Source: Chitinophagaceae bacterium | GTDB lineage: Bacteria > Bacteroidota > Bacteroidia > Chitinophagales > Chitinophagaceae | Assembly: GCA_016720585.1 (NCBI GenBank) | Contig: JADKKH010000005.1 | Coordinates: 124,001-188,000 of the forward strand | Direction of reading: 5' to 3' | Length of the DNA: 64,000 nt | In this document: positions 36,141-45,389 of the stretch, piece after piece | Numbering within the stretch: the stretch's first letter is position 1 | How the letters are laid out: each line of letters opens with the position of its first letter | Position numbers and translations under genes: made by a program | Notes under the pieces: generated by a model | The model's input: only the letters and a program-made list of their open reading frames with translations | Told to the model about the DNA's origin: nothing | Database searches by the model: none

Positions 36141-36901
36141 CATACCCGTTGCCGCATTACTTCATACAAAATGATTCCGGTGGCAACCGAAACATTGAGT
36201 GATTCAAAATCGCCCTTCATCGGGATCTTTACCTTTTCATCACAAATCTTCATCAACGCAGGATAAATACCCTTGTCTTCACTGCCTATCACAATAGCAC
36301 AGGGTTCATTAAAATTTACATCTGCAATATTTTTTTCCGCGGTCATCTCACTGGCAAAAACTTTTATGCCATTCAGATGCAATTCATCTACAGCTTTCAT
36401 CAAACTATTGACACGGCAAACGGCTATTTGTTCCAGCGCTCCTGCTGAAGTCAGCATCGCATCTTCATTCAAGGCCCCTACCCCTTTATCAGGAATAATG
36501 ATGGCATGTACACCTGTACACAAAGCTGTACGGGCAATACCCCCGATATTCCGGATATCCGTAATGCCATCCAGTATCAGCAACAAGGGCACTTCGCCGT
36601 TTTCTGTTACCAATGAAATCACATCCTGCAGGTTTTGATATTGCACTTTGGCAATCTGTGCCACACAGCCCTCATGATTGGTAACATTAAAATTATTCAG
36701 CTTGACCGCAGGCACATAATTTATAGGTACGCCATTTTCTAATGCCATTCGCTTTATTTCATTAATATCCTGCCCTAGTGCTTTGGTGTCAATATATATC
36801 CTGTCCAGTTGTTGCCCGGATTGAAGAGCCGTAATAACTGCACCCCTTCCTATAACCAGTGTGTTTTTTTTGGGTCTGTGTTGCTGTCTGAAATTTTTCA
36901 C
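36140..36901 (-). CDS. rlmB: 23S rRNA 2'-O-methyltransferase, SpoU/TrmH family
   Basis: A knotted (SPOUT) methyltransferase, 253 residues, like RlmB which methylates G2251 in 23S rRNA. N-terminal L30e-like substrate domain (LVIGRGAVITALQSGQQLDR), then the SPOUT motifs LILDGITDIRNIGGIARTAL, ADVNFNEPCAIVIGSEDKGI and KIPMKGDFESLNVSVATGII. The start is GTG 36901; no in-frame ATG lies close by. A TAAATTTG -7 element (36906-36913, minus) sits only 5 bases upstream, which would give an almost leaderless message or means the start is further in. Confidence 0.92.
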   Translation of the reverse strand: MKNFRQQHRPKKNTLVIGRGAVITALQSGQQLDRIYIDTKALGQDINEIKRMALENGVPINYVPAVKLNNFNVTNHEGCVAQIAKVQYQNLQDVISLVTENGEVPLLLILDGITDIRNIGGIARTALCTGVHAIIIPDKGVGALNEDAMLTSAGALEQIAVCRVNSLMKAVDELHLNGIKVFASEMTAEKNIADVNFNEPCAIVIGSEDKGIYPALMKICDEKVKIPMKGDFESLNVSVATGIILYEVMRQRV

Positions 36902-36918
36902 TTTGCAAATTTAGGTAA

Positions 36919-36953
36919 ACAAAAACCCCGAAAGAATTTACAATCTTTCGGGG
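36919..36953 (-). terminator. Rho-independent terminator of metK
   Basis: A perfect 10-bp stem (CCCCGAAAGA / TCTTTCGGGG), loop of 8, then TTTTTG on the minus strand. It lies between the metK stop and the rlmB start. Confidence 0.85.
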
Positions 36954-36957
36954 TCTA

Positions 36958-36990
36958 AAGCCCCTCCCGGCGGAGGGGTTTGGGGAGGTC
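36958..36990. repeat. G/C-rich REP-like repeat abutting the metK stop
   Basis: Palindrome-bearing element AAGCCCCTCCCGGCGGAGGG followed by GTTTGGGGAGG, directly adjoining the metK stop codon. Arms CCCCTCC / GGAGGGG. It is another member of the dispersed repeats of this genome, distinct from the CCTGCC family. Confidence 0.75.
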
Positions 36991-38247
36991 TTATTTAATT
37001 CCAAATGCCTTCTTCACTTTCCCCACATAATCTAATTTCTCCCAGGTAAATAATTCCACTTTCTTCGTCACTTTTTTCCCGTCGGGAGAAGTAAATGTTT
37101 TTTCAACTATTTCCGGTTTACGTCCCATATGTCCGTAAGCCGCTGTTTCACTGTAAATGGGATTACGCAGTTTCAATCGTTGCTCAATAAAATAAGGACG
37201 CATATCAAATACAGATTCCACGATATTGCTGATCTCACCGTCTGATAGTTTCACTTTGGCTGTGCCATAGGTATTTACATTGATACTGGTTGGCTGTGCC
37301 ACCCCGATAGCATAGGACACCTGCACTAATATCTCACTGCAAAGACCTGCAGCAACCAAATTTTTGGCTATATGTCTTGTTGCATAAGCGGCTGAACGGT
37401 CCACCTTGGAAGGATCTTTACCGCTAAAAGCACCGCCACCATGGGCACCTTTGCCACCGTAGGTATCAACGATTATTTTACGTCCGGTTAATCCGGTATC
37501 ACCATGCGGCCCGCCAATTACAAACTTACCAGTTGGATTTACATGGTATTTGATATCGCTGTTGAACAGCTTTGCATATTTCTTATACTTTGTTTTTATC
37601 CGGGGGATAAGAATATTAATAACATCGCTTTTGATCTTTGCCAGCATTTTTGCTTCGGCATCAAAATCATCATGCTGGGTGGAGATAACAATGGCATCAA
37701 TACGAACCGGTTGATTTTTATCATTGTACTCCAATGTCACCTGGCTTTTGGCATCCGGACGCAGGTAAGGCATTTTGGAATTCTTTTCCCGGCGGATAAC
37801 GGCTAATTCTATTAACAGGTTATGCGCCAGGTCGAGAGCCAGCGGCATATAATGTTCTGTTTCATTGGTCGCATACCCAAACATCATTCCCTGGTCACCG
37901 GCACCCTGCTCTTCTTTTGTCTTCCGGTCAACCCCCTGGTTAATATCGGCAGACTGTTCATGAATAGCAGACAATACACCGCAGGAACTTGCTTCAAACA
38001 TGTATTCACTTTTGGTATACCCGATCTTACGGATTACACCCCGGGCAATCTCCTGAACGTCGAGGTAGGCTTTTGATTTTACTTCGCCCGCCAATACCAC
38101 CTGGCCGGTAGTTACCAAAGTTTCGCAGGCCACTTTTGACTGTGCATCAAAGGCCAGAAAATTATCAATCAGTGCATCCGATATCTGGTCAGCTACTTTA
38201 TCCGGATGACCTTCACTAACGGACTCGGATGTAAATAAATAAGGCAT
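36991..38247 (-). CDS. metK: S-adenosylmethionine synthase
   Basis: Makes SAM from ATP and methionine, 418 residues. All three signature regions are present: LFTSESVSEGHPDKVADQIS (N-terminal), GAGDQGMMFGYAT (ATP loop) and GGGAFSGKDPSKVDRSAAYA (phosphate loop). ATG 38247 gives the standard N-terminus; 19 upstream codons are discarded. The reading frame has no lesion. Confidence 0.97.
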   Translation of the reverse strand: MPYLFTSESVSEGHPDKVADQISDALIDNFLAFDAQSKVACETLVTTGQVVLAGEVKSKAYLDVQEIARGVIRKIGYTKSEYMFEASSCGVLSAIHEQSADINQGVDRKTKEEQGAGDQGMMFGYATNETEHYMPLALDLAHNLLIELAVIRREKNSKMPYLRPDAKSQVTLEYNDKNQPVRIDAIVISTQHDDFDAEAKMLAKIKSDVINILIPRIKTKYKKYAKLFNSDIKYHVNPTGKFVIGGPHGDTGLTGRKIIVDTYGGKGAHGGGAFSGKDPSKVDRSAAYATRHIAKNLVAAGLCSEILVQVSYAIGVAQPTSINVNTYGTAKVKLSDGEISNIVESVFDMRPYFIEQRLKLRNPIYSETAAYGHMGRKPEIVEKTFTSPDGKKVTKKVELFTWEKLDYVGKVKKAFGIK

Positions 38248-38267
38248 GTAATAAAAATTTTGAGGTG

Positions 38268-38275
38268 CAAAGATA
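38268..38275 (-). promoter_or_regulatory. Likely -7 element of metK
   Basis: TATCTTTG on the minus strand, a match to TAnnTTTG, 20 bases upstream of the metK ATG. No clear -33 TTTG was seen. Confidence 0.5.
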
Positions 38276-38354
38276 AGGGTGCGGGCACAATGAAAAAAGC
38301 CCACCCGGGTAAGTTGATGGACTTGTAAACATATCTTGATAACTATTGCAGGTA

Positions 38355-39830
38355 TTACAACTTCGAATAGATCAGCCGGAGTCTCATTCGCTGCGTGGGG
38401 TGATTACCCCCACCTACTCTTATCCGCCCTTTAACAATAGTGGGATTTACAAAAAATGGAAAGACCTGGTCAGTTCCCGGAGGTATCCCGTACTGTTCAT
38501 TAATAGTGAACGGCGCAAATAACCTCAGGTCGTATAATGATTGTGTACGCGTAAGTACATGTTGAACATAGCGGGATAGATTAAACTTCCATATTTTGAT
38601 CTTATTTCCCAATGGATCAATACCGTTTTGAGGAAGACATCCGAAACTACTGAGGTCAAACCCGGAAGGGGTATATTGAAAATCATAGGGCACCGTACGG
38701 AATTTGTAGTTTGCCGTAATACTGGGATCCGATGCATCCAGGTATAATAATTCAGGAGTTCTGAAAATGGTATCCAGGGGATGATAGAGTTGCTCAACGA
38801 TCAACTCTGCCCGGTGAATAAGGCGGTTAGAAAGACCTCCCAGGTCTGGTATCTTGATTGTAGCAAAACTTCCGGGGGAGTTTTGAATATACACCATTGG
38901 ATCTGGTGTGGGTCCGCCCACAGTGGCCAGAAAAGGAGTACCACTATAATCACGTTGGATATAATTGGCTGCAGCACTCGCTCCAACATCAGAAGCACTT
39001 GCCCCATTAAAACCAAAATAAGCGACGGAAGTATCTTTTAGTAAGTTCTTTTCATACCGGTAATAGATCGCCAGCTTTGTGTTAATACTTGGCAGGCTAA
39101 AACCCATAACGGCTTCTCCGGTATTCATGGACTGTAATGCAAACCCTTTGAATTTTGTTCTGAAAACAGAATCATTGGAATAAGCGCCGGTATTTCCGAC
39201 AGAATCATACCCCAGCAGACGGGTACCAAATGAATTATTCAACCGGATTCTCAGTTGGTTATTAGTGGTATCCTTATAGACCTTGACGGAGTCATCCAGG
39301 GATTGAGGCGAAAATGTTTTACTGCCCAGGAGATTTGAATAAGTAAAACTGTTCTTCCGAATCAGATAGAATGAATCCCGTTTGAAATCAGAACTTTGGT
39401 CAATTTCATAAACATTAACCGTTTGCGGTGTTAGGGTGTCCCCATAGGTATCCACATAGCTCAAAACAAGAACGACAGAATCGATATGCAGGCTGTCGGG
39501 GTGTGAATTGGCAAAAGCAAATTTGTAAAAAATCGGTTTTAGTTCCAGGAATAAACGGGCATCTGTTTTTCCGAAAAAGGGATCACTGTTGATCCGGCCA
39601 AGGAAAAACTCTTCATTTCTGGACAGGTACTGCGAATCATTAACTAATCCAAAAGTATCATTGAATGCCTGGATGGAAATACTGGTATCAAAAGTGGTTA
39701 TATTATCAACAGGAGGTATTAGTCCGGCTCCGAGATTGGTTGACTCATTAATTTTTTTGCAGGCTGAAAACAGGATAACAACCGTGGCTATAATTGCACT
39801 AAAAGATACTGCCGGGTATTTATACTTCAC
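38355..39830 (-). CDS. DUF4270 lipoprotein
   Basis: A 491-residue lipoprotein: hydrophobic N-terminus with lipobox (LFSAC, Cys24). It continues with the DUF4270 pattern (INESTNLGAGLIPPVDNITT; LSRNEEFFLGRINSDPFFGK, then DARLFLELKP) and repeated strands, ending RVGGGNHPTQRMRLRLIYSK. This family is a Bacteroidota envelope protein of unknown role that I recall as commonly lying near a glycogen-synthase-like gene, as here. The start is GTG 39830. Confidence 0.85.
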   Translation of the reverse strand: MKYKYPAVSFSAIIATVVILFSACKKINESTNLGAGLIPPVDNITTFDTSISIQAFNDTFGLVNDSQYLSRNEEFFLGRINSDPFFGKTDARLFLELKPIFYKFAFANSHPDSLHIDSVVLVLSYVDTYGDTLTPQTVNVYEIDQSSDFKRDSFYLIRKNSFTYSNLLGSKTFSPQSLDDSVKVYKDTTNNQLRIRLNNSFGTRLLGYDSVGNTGAYSNDSVFRTKFKGFALQSMNTGEAVMGFSLPSINTKLAIYYRYEKNLLKDTSVAYFGFNGASASDVGASAAANYIQRDYSGTPFLATVGGPTPDPMVYIQNSPGSFATIKIPDLGGLSNRLIHRAELIVEQLYHPLDTIFRTPELLYLDASDPSITANYKFRTVPYDFQYTPSGFDLSSFGCLPQNGIDPLGNKIKIWKFNLSRYVQHVLTRTQSLYDLRLFAPFTINEQYGIPPGTDQVFPFFVNPTIVKGRIRVGGGNHPTQRMRLRLIYSKL

Positions 39831-39907
39831 AAGAAAATATTACTGGGTTATGATTGTGGTTTCGGGAGAATTAACAGGAATATGGTAGCTCCTGAATAAT
39901 TCATTTC

Positions 39908-40729
39908 TTATTTGCCCGCAAGGTCGCCATACAGTTGTAAATAGTCTGTTAAATCTCCCTCCGGGTTGAAGGGTAACGTCTTCTTACCCCGCACTTTAGT
40001 AAACTCTTCCACCAGTTTTTTCTCCACCTTTTCCGCACCAAAAGTGATGGCATCAGCAAAGGTGGCGCCACCACGGAACATAGCCGTATTGGTACCTTCT
40101 TTAAAAACTTCCAGGTCTTTCTCTTTTAAAGAGGCATGAATAAGTGCTTTCTTAATAAAACCACTACCCAATTTTTCTTTAAATGTGTTCTGTCCGATCG
40201 TATAAACAATTTTGCTATGCGCAAATACCGGCTCTTTTTTATATAATGTCTTTAAATAAGCAGGGATCAAACCCGTCATCCAGCCGCTGCAATGAATGAT
40301 ATCGGGGGGCCAGCCAAATTTCTTCACGGTTTCCAGAGCTCCTTTACAGAAAAAAACCGTACGCAGGTCATTATCATCAAACCATTTTTCATTTTCATCA
40401 TGAAAAATAAATTTGCGCTTAAAAAGGTCTTCATTTTCCAGAAAATAAACCTGTAGCCGGGCACTGGGCAGGGATGCTACTTTTATCTGCAAGGGCATAT
40501 CATCATTATCCACAGAAACATTGATACCCGAAAGTCTGACTACTTCATGAAGACGGTGACGGCGTTCATTAATGCTGCCAAAACGGGGCATGATACAACG
40601 GACCTCAAAATTATTATCATTGGCCTTGATCGCTAATTTGTTCACGATCTCTGAAAATTCGGTCAGCTCCAGGTAGGGCGACATCTCGTTCGCGATAAAT
40701 AAAATTCTTTTCTTTGCAGTCATGGGCAT
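39908..40729 (-). CDS. Glycogen/starch synthase N-terminal (GT5) domain protein
   Basis: A 273-residue protein equal to the first Rossmann half of GT5 glycogen synthase: KKRILFIANEMSPYLELTEF at the start, IMPRFGSINERRH, and DIIHCSGWMTGLIPAYL (the DIIHAHDW-like region). The C-terminal GT1-type half that holds the catalytic Glu and most of the nucleotide site is absent, and the canonical KxGG loop is not seen. The gene is therefore probably not an active glycogen synthase on its own. It precedes the DUF4270 gene; ATG 40729 or 40723 could be the start. Confidence 0.8.
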   Translation of the reverse strand: MPMTAKKRILFIANEMSPYLELTEFSEIVNKLAIKANDNNFEVRCIMPRFGSINERRHRLHEVVRLSGINVSVDNDDMPLQIKVASLPSARLQVYFLENEDLFKRKFIFHDENEKWFDDNDLRTVFFCKGALETVKKFGWPPDIIHCSGWMTGLIPAYLKTLYKKEPVFAHSKIVYTIGQNTFKEKLGSGFIKKALIHASLKEKDLEVFKEGTNTAMFRGGATFADAITFGAEKVEKKLVEEFTKVRGKKTLPFNPEGDLTDYLQLYGDLAGK

Positions 40730-40763
40730 CCCGTTTATTTTATTTCCCTTTTGTAAAAGGTGG

Positions 40764-40771
40764 CAAAGGTA
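40764..40771 (-). promoter_or_regulatory. -7 element of the GT5/DUF4270 unit
   Basis: TACCTTTG on the minus strand, a match to TAnnTTTG, 35-41 bases upstream of the GT5-like gene start. Confidence 0.5.
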
Positions 40772-40829
40772 GCTATTTTACGCTTAATTTAAAGGTTTAT
40801 CATGGATCCGGCTATTAAATCCTGAACGT

Positions 40830-41690
40830 ATGATCTTATTTAAAAAGATAACCGATCTTCATAAATGGCTTGATGTTCAACATAAAAAAGGGCATCGCAT
40901 GGGCTTTGTACCCACCATGGGTGCCTTACATTACGGGCATATTTCACTCATCGAAGCATCCAAAAAGGAAAACAGCTTTACTGTCTGCAGCCTTTTTATC
41001 AACCCCGCCCAGTTTAATGACCCAAACGATTTTACTAAATACCCGGTCACCCTCGAAAACGATATCATGATGCTGGAAGCTGCGGGCAACGATGTTTTGT
41101 TCCTTCCTTCTGTAAAAGAAATTTATCCCGGGGATAAGGCTACAAATATTCATACGAATTATGAACTGGGCTATCTCGAAACAGTGCTTGAAGGCAAATT
41201 TCGTCCGGGCCATTTCCAGGGTGTTTGCAGGGTGGTTCAACGTTTGTTGGAAATTGTTCAACCGGATAATTTATACCTCGGTCAAAAAGATTACCAGCAA
41301 TGTATGGTCATATCCAGGCTTGTTGAAATACTGAATTTTGACAGGAAAATTAACGTTCATATCTGTCCTACGGTCCGTGAAACTGATGGGCTGGCCATGA
41401 GCAGCCGGAATTTAAGATTAAACAAAGAAGAAAGGAAAAGGGCTACTGAAATTTATCGCTGTCTCTGTATGATAAAAGGAAATCTGCATCAGCAGGACTT
41501 AGCCATCATCAGAAAAGAGGCACAAACGCATCTTGAAAAAGCAGGTTTTAAAATTGATTATGTTGAAATAGCGGATGCCGGGAATCTTTTCCCGGTTACA
41601 ATATGGAATGGAAAGAGTCAACTGGTGGCTTTGATTGCAGTATTCTTGAATGAGGTACGATTAATTGACAATATGTTGCTGAATCAGTAA
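40830..41690 (+). CDS. panC: Pantothenate synthetase
   Basis: ATP-dependent condensation of pantoate and beta-alanine to pantothenate (vitamin B5), 286 residues. Motifs: GFVPTMGALHYGHISLI (HIGH-like), SLFINPAQFNDPNDF, LGQKDYQQCMVI, and VRETDGLAMSSRNLRL (KMSKS-like). Normal length. panB is about 4.6 kb downstream on the same strand, in one run of genes but separated by four others. Confidence 0.96.
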   Translation: MILFKKITDLHKWLDVQHKKGHRMGFVPTMGALHYGHISLIEASKKENSFTVCSLFINPAQFNDPNDFTKYPVTLENDIMMLEAAGNDVLFLPSVKEIYPGDKATNIHTNYELGYLETVLEGKFRPGHFQGVCRVVQRLLEIVQPDNLYLGQKDYQQCMVISRLVEILNFDRKINVHICPTVRETDGLAMSSRNLRLNKEERKRATEIYRCLCMIKGNLHQQDLAIIRKEAQTHLEKAGFKIDYVEIADAGNLFPVTIWNGKSQLVALIAVFLNEVRLIDNMLLNQ

Positions 41691-41724
41691 TTCCAATTGA
41701 CTTAATTGATTATTTTCGGCTTCT

Positions 41725-42738
41725 GTGAATAAACGCCTTCGTACCATACTTCAATACACATTTTTCCTGGGGCTTGGCATATTCCTGGTTTGGTGGTCCA
41801 TTAAGGATTTAACGACAAATGATACATCACAAATAAAAAAAGCATTAAAAAATGCCCGGTACTGGCTGATCATTCCTGTATTTGGCATTTTATTTTTAAG
41901 TCATTTCATCCGGGCACTCCGCTGGAGGTTGCTGATTGAACCCCTGGGTTATGTGCCTTCCAAAGCCAATACGTTTTTTGCCGTTTTGATAGGCTACCTC
42001 GCAAACCAGGCTGTACCACGGTTGGGCGAAGTGCTGAAATGTACGGTACTGGCCCGTTATGAAAAAATACCTGCCGACAAATTAATAGGTACTATCATAC
42101 TGGAACGCCTGATCGACGCAATTACCCTATTGATGATATTTGGTATCACCCTGATTATTCAACCAGATCTTTATTCCCAGATCATGGATGCTTTCTTTAA
42201 TTCATCCAAACATACGGAAGAAAAGAAAATAGCGAAATGGGTAATTGGTCTTATTTTCCTGGGTATCATTATTACGATTTTAGGTATCTGGATGATAGTT
42301 AATAAAAAGAATTTAAAAGACCTGGGGCTTCTCCTGAAAAAAATAGCAAAAAGTATCATCCAGGGAGTCAGTGCCATTCAGCACCTGAAAAAAAGAAAGT
42401 TGTTTATTTTTTTCACCCTTGTTTTGTGGACGCTTTACCTATCCGGTGGCTATCTTGGGTTCAGGGCATTGCAGGAAACCTCCTCCTATGGAATAAAAGA
42501 AGCATTCACGGTATTGTCTGCCGGCAGCATCGGGATGATTGTTACGCCCGGTGGCATTGGCGCTTATGCTTATATGATTCAAAAAACAATGCAATTGTAT
42601 GGTCTCAATGAGGGTATTGCCCTCGCATTTGGATGGATATTATGGATCGCCACAACAGCGGTTATTCTTATCGGCGGTTTATTTAGTTTTGTGGCTATCC
42701 CCTATTATAATAAAAAAAGACTTCGTGAAAATAGCTGA
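41725..42738 (+). CDS. Lysylphosphatidylglycerol-synthase-TM-domain (flippase-like) protein
   Basis: A 337-residue inner-membrane protein of the AglD/MprF transmembrane family. It has about seven hydrophobic spans and the motifs VFGILFLSHFIRALRWRLLI, AVLIGYLANQAVPRLGEVLK and a C-terminal SIGMIVTPGGIGAYAYMIQK. These proteins are thought to flip or help synthesise lipid-linked products; MprF and bacterial hopanoid/lipid loci contain related proteins. The start is GTG 41725. It overlaps the rfaE2 gene by 14 bases. Confidence 0.85.
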   Translation: MNKRLRTILQYTFFLGLGIFLVWWSIKDLTTNDTSQIKKALKNARYWLIIPVFGILFLSHFIRALRWRLLIEPLGYVPSKANTFFAVLIGYLANQAVPRLGEVLKCTVLARYEKIPADKLIGTIILERLIDAITLLMIFGITLIIQPDLYSQIMDAFFNSSKHTEEKKIAKWVIGLIFLGIIITILGIWMIVNKKNLKDLGLLLKKIAKSIIQGVSAIQHLKKRKLFIFFTLVLWTLYLSGGYLGFRALQETSSYGIKEAFTVLSAGSIGMIVTPGGIGAYAYMIQKTMQLYGLNEGIALAFGWILWIATTAVILIGGLFSFVAIPYYNKKRLRENS

Positions 42739-43216
42739 CCAAATCCTGCAAAAAATTTATACGCCTGACCAACTGGTTCAGCAAGCAGCACAATGGCGCT
42801 TGGGCGGCAAAAAAATTGCATTTACGAACGGCGTTTTTGATATCCTGCACCCCGGTCATATTTTCTCATTGTCGCAGGCAGCGAAAGAAGCGGATTATTT
42901 AATTGTTGGATTAAATGCAGATGCATCTGTCAAGAGACTTAAAGGTGATACACGTCCTGTTAACAACCAGGAATCAAGAGCCCTTGTACTCGCTTCCTTA
43001 TTAATGGTAGACGCGGTCGTACTGTTTGAAAAAGATACGCCGCTTGAATTAATTAAGGCCCTGATGCCCGATGTTCTTATCAAAGGTGGAGACTATTCTG
43101 TCGAACAAATTGCCGGGGCCCGGGAGGTTATTGCACACGGTGGACGGGTAGTTATAAACCCCCTGCTTAACGGGTTTTCCACGACGGCGATAATTGAAAA
43201 ATCAAAAAGCAGCTAA
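42725..43216 (+). CDS. rfaE2: D-glycero-beta-D-manno-heptose 1-phosphate adenylyltransferase-like
   Basis: A 163-residue nucleotidyltransferase making ADP-heptose for LPS core, or a close homologue. It has the Rossmann HxGH motif in FTNGVFDILHPGHIFSL, then LIVGLNADASVKRLKGDTRP, ALVLASLLMVDAVVLFEKDT and DVLIKGGDY. No heptose kinase domain, so it is the single-domain RfaE2 type. The start is GTG 42725, overlapping the upstream flippase-like gene by 14 bases, suggesting translational coupling; the ATG at 42599 would overlap it far too much. Confidence 0.88.
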   Translation: MKIADQILQKIYTPDQLVQQAAQWRLGGKKIAFTNGVFDILHPGHIFSLSQAAKEADYLIVGLNADASVKRLKGDTRPVNNQESRALVLASLLMVDAVVLFEKDTPLELIKALMPDVLIKGGDYSVEQIAGAREVIAHGGRVVINPLLNGFSTTAIIEKSKSS

Positions 43217-43295
43217 CGGGATTTCACCAAATCATTTTCATTTTCCCCGCAGCCTGTTTATTAATTTTATACCTGATCTGAAATAAATAATTACT

Positions 43296-45389
43296 ATGGC
43301 TCACAATGACAAACGAAAAACAATTGCCCGCGATATCAGCTGGCTTTCGTTTAATGCAAGAGTTTTGCAGGAAGCGGCTGACCCCACGGTACCATTGCGG
43401 GAACGCATTAAATTTCTGGGTATTTTTTCCAATAATATGGATGAATTCTTCCGGGTTAGGGTAGCTACCCTGCGGCGTATGATCCAATTTGGCAATAAAG
43501 CCAATATGCACCTGGAGAATAATCCCCAGCAGATCATAGATGAAATACAAATGACGGTGCTGAACCAGCAGGGGGAGTTTAACCGGATATGGGATGAGGT
43601 TTCCAAAGAGCTGAATGAACAAAAAATTTTTTTACGGACCGAAAAAGAATTGAATGCGGAACAGCAAAATTTTGTCCGGAATTATTTTGAAGAAGATGTG
43701 AGCTCGGATGTGATACCGCTGATGATTGAGAATATCCCGGTATTCCCGATGTTACGCGATAAATCCATTTACCTGGCTGTGGTGATGTGGAAAAAAGAAA
43801 GTGCCCTGAAAAAAAAATATGCCCTGATTGAAATTCCGAGCAGAACATTAGGCCGGTTCACCATCCTCCCATCCAAACCGGAAGAAAGTCATATCATCCT
43901 GCTGGAAGATATTATCCGATTCAACCTGCCGGATATTTTTTCTTATTTTGGATATGACCAGTATCAATCACATATTTTTAAAGTAACCCGCGATGCGGAA
44001 ATTGATATTGATGAGGATATATCCACCAACATTATTCAAAAATTAGAAAAAGGAATAAAAAACCGGAGAAAAGGAAAGCCGGTTCGTTTTGTATATGACC
44101 GTGAAATGGACCCCGGTCTGCTGGAATACCTGATCCGGCGGCTCAATCTATCCAAAAGGGATAACCTGATACCCGGAGGACGCATTCACAACTTCCGGCA
44201 CTTTATGGATTTTCCTGAAGAGGTTTTTAAAGAAAAAAGAAACCGGAAAAAACCTTTTGACCACCCTTTACTTACGGTGCGCCGGGTTACCGATGTGATC
44301 CTGGAAAAAGATGTGATGCTTCATTTCCCGTATCATTCTTTTTTGCCCCTGATAGATTTAATACGTGAAGCGGCCTTTGATCCCGAAGTTTCCAGTATCA
44401 AGATCACTTGTTACCGGCTTGCACAGCAATCCAAAATTATCAATGCACTCATCAACGCAGTGCGGAACGGAAAAGAAGTAACCGTAATGCTGGAACTCCG
44501 GGCACGATTTGAGGAAGAAGCCAATATTGAATGGAAAAACAGGCTCGAGGAAGAAGGGGCTAAAGTGCTGATCGAGATCCCGAACATGAAAGTGCATTCT
44601 AAGATTTGTGTGATTAAAAAAAGAACACGGGACAATAACTTTATCCTGTATGGTTTTGTAAGCACCGGTAACCTGAATGAAAGAACTTCCAAAGTATATG
44701 CCGATCATTGCCTGCTGACGTCCAATCAAAAGATCATGGCGGATGTAAACCGGATGTTCAATTACCTCGAACAACCAAAGACCGGCATCAATTTTCTACG
44801 GGACTGCAAAGTGATAATTCCGAGCCCGGTTTTTGTTAAGAAAGAGATGCTAAAACTTATTGATGAAGAAATCAAACAGGCACGAAAAAAGAAACCGGCA
44901 GGTATTACGCTAAAAATGAATTCACTCAGTGATGAAGAGATGATTCAGAAATTATATGATGCCGCCCGGGCAGGTGTCCAGATCAAATTAATTATCCGCG
45001 GTGTATTCTGTATGTTCTCCGAGAATAAGAAATATGAAAAACCCGTACGGGCGATCAGTATTGTTGATGAATACCTGGAACATGCAAGAGTCTGGGTATT
45101 TCACAACAGGGGGAAAGAGAAAGTTTATATATCTTCGGCCGACTGGATGAGACGAAACCTGGAACACCGGATCGAAGCCACTTGTCCAATCTGGCATGAT
45201 GAATTAAAACAGGAATTAAAAGATATTCTTGACATCCAGTTGCAGGATAATGTAAAAGCCCGGTGGCTGGATAATGAACTGAGCAACGATTATGTAAGAA
45301 CAACAAAAAAGAAAATCCGATCACAGGTGGAAACCTATAACTACCTGCACAAAAAAACACAGATACAACGTGAGACTGGCAGCCATTGA
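43296..45389 (+). CDS. ppk1: Polyphosphate kinase 1
   Basis: Reversibly adds ATP gamma-phosphate to a polyphosphate chain, 697 residues. The N-terminal domain opens ISWLSFNARVLQEAADPTVP, and GIFSNNMDEFFRVRVATLRR follows. The autophosphorylated His is residue 434 in IPNMKVHSKICVI; the second site is in ADWMRRNLEHRIEATCP. All PPK1 domains are present. It shares its last 20 bases with ppx, so the synthesis and degradation genes are translationally coupled. Confidence 0.97.
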   Translation: MAHNDKRKTIARDISWLSFNARVLQEAADPTVPLRERIKFLGIFSNNMDEFFRVRVATLRRMIQFGNKANMHLENNPQQIIDEIQMTVLNQQGEFNRIWDEVSKELNEQKIFLRTEKELNAEQQNFVRNYFEEDVSSDVIPLMIENIPVFPMLRDKSIYLAVVMWKKESALKKKYALIEIPSRTLGRFTILPSKPEESHIILLEDIIRFNLPDIFSYFGYDQYQSHIFKVTRDAEIDIDEDISTNIIQKLEKGIKNRRKGKPVRFVYDREMDPGLLEYLIRRLNLSKRDNLIPGGRIHNFRHFMDFPEEVFKEKRNRKKPFDHPLLTVRRVTDVILEKDVMLHFPYHSFLPLIDLIREAAFDPEVSSIKITCYRLAQQSKIINALINAVRNGKEVTVMLELRARFEEEANIEWKNRLEEEGAKVLIEIPNMKVHSKICVIKKRTRDNNFILYGFVSTGNLNERTSKVYADHCLLTSNQKIMADVNRMFNYLEQPKTGINFLRDCKVIIPSPVFVKKEMLKLIDEEIKQARKKKPAGITLKMNSLSDEEMIQKLYDAARAGVQIKLIIRGVFCMFSENKKYEKPVRAISIVDEYLEHARVWVFHNRGKEKVYISSADWMRRNLEHRIEATCPIWHDELKQELKDILDIQLQDNVKARWLDNELSNDYVRTTKKKIRSQVETYNYLHKKTQIQRETGSH

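Noticed and set aside
37504..37806. 100-codon open frame inside metK
   Set aside because: An antisense shadow of an essential, highly conserved gene.
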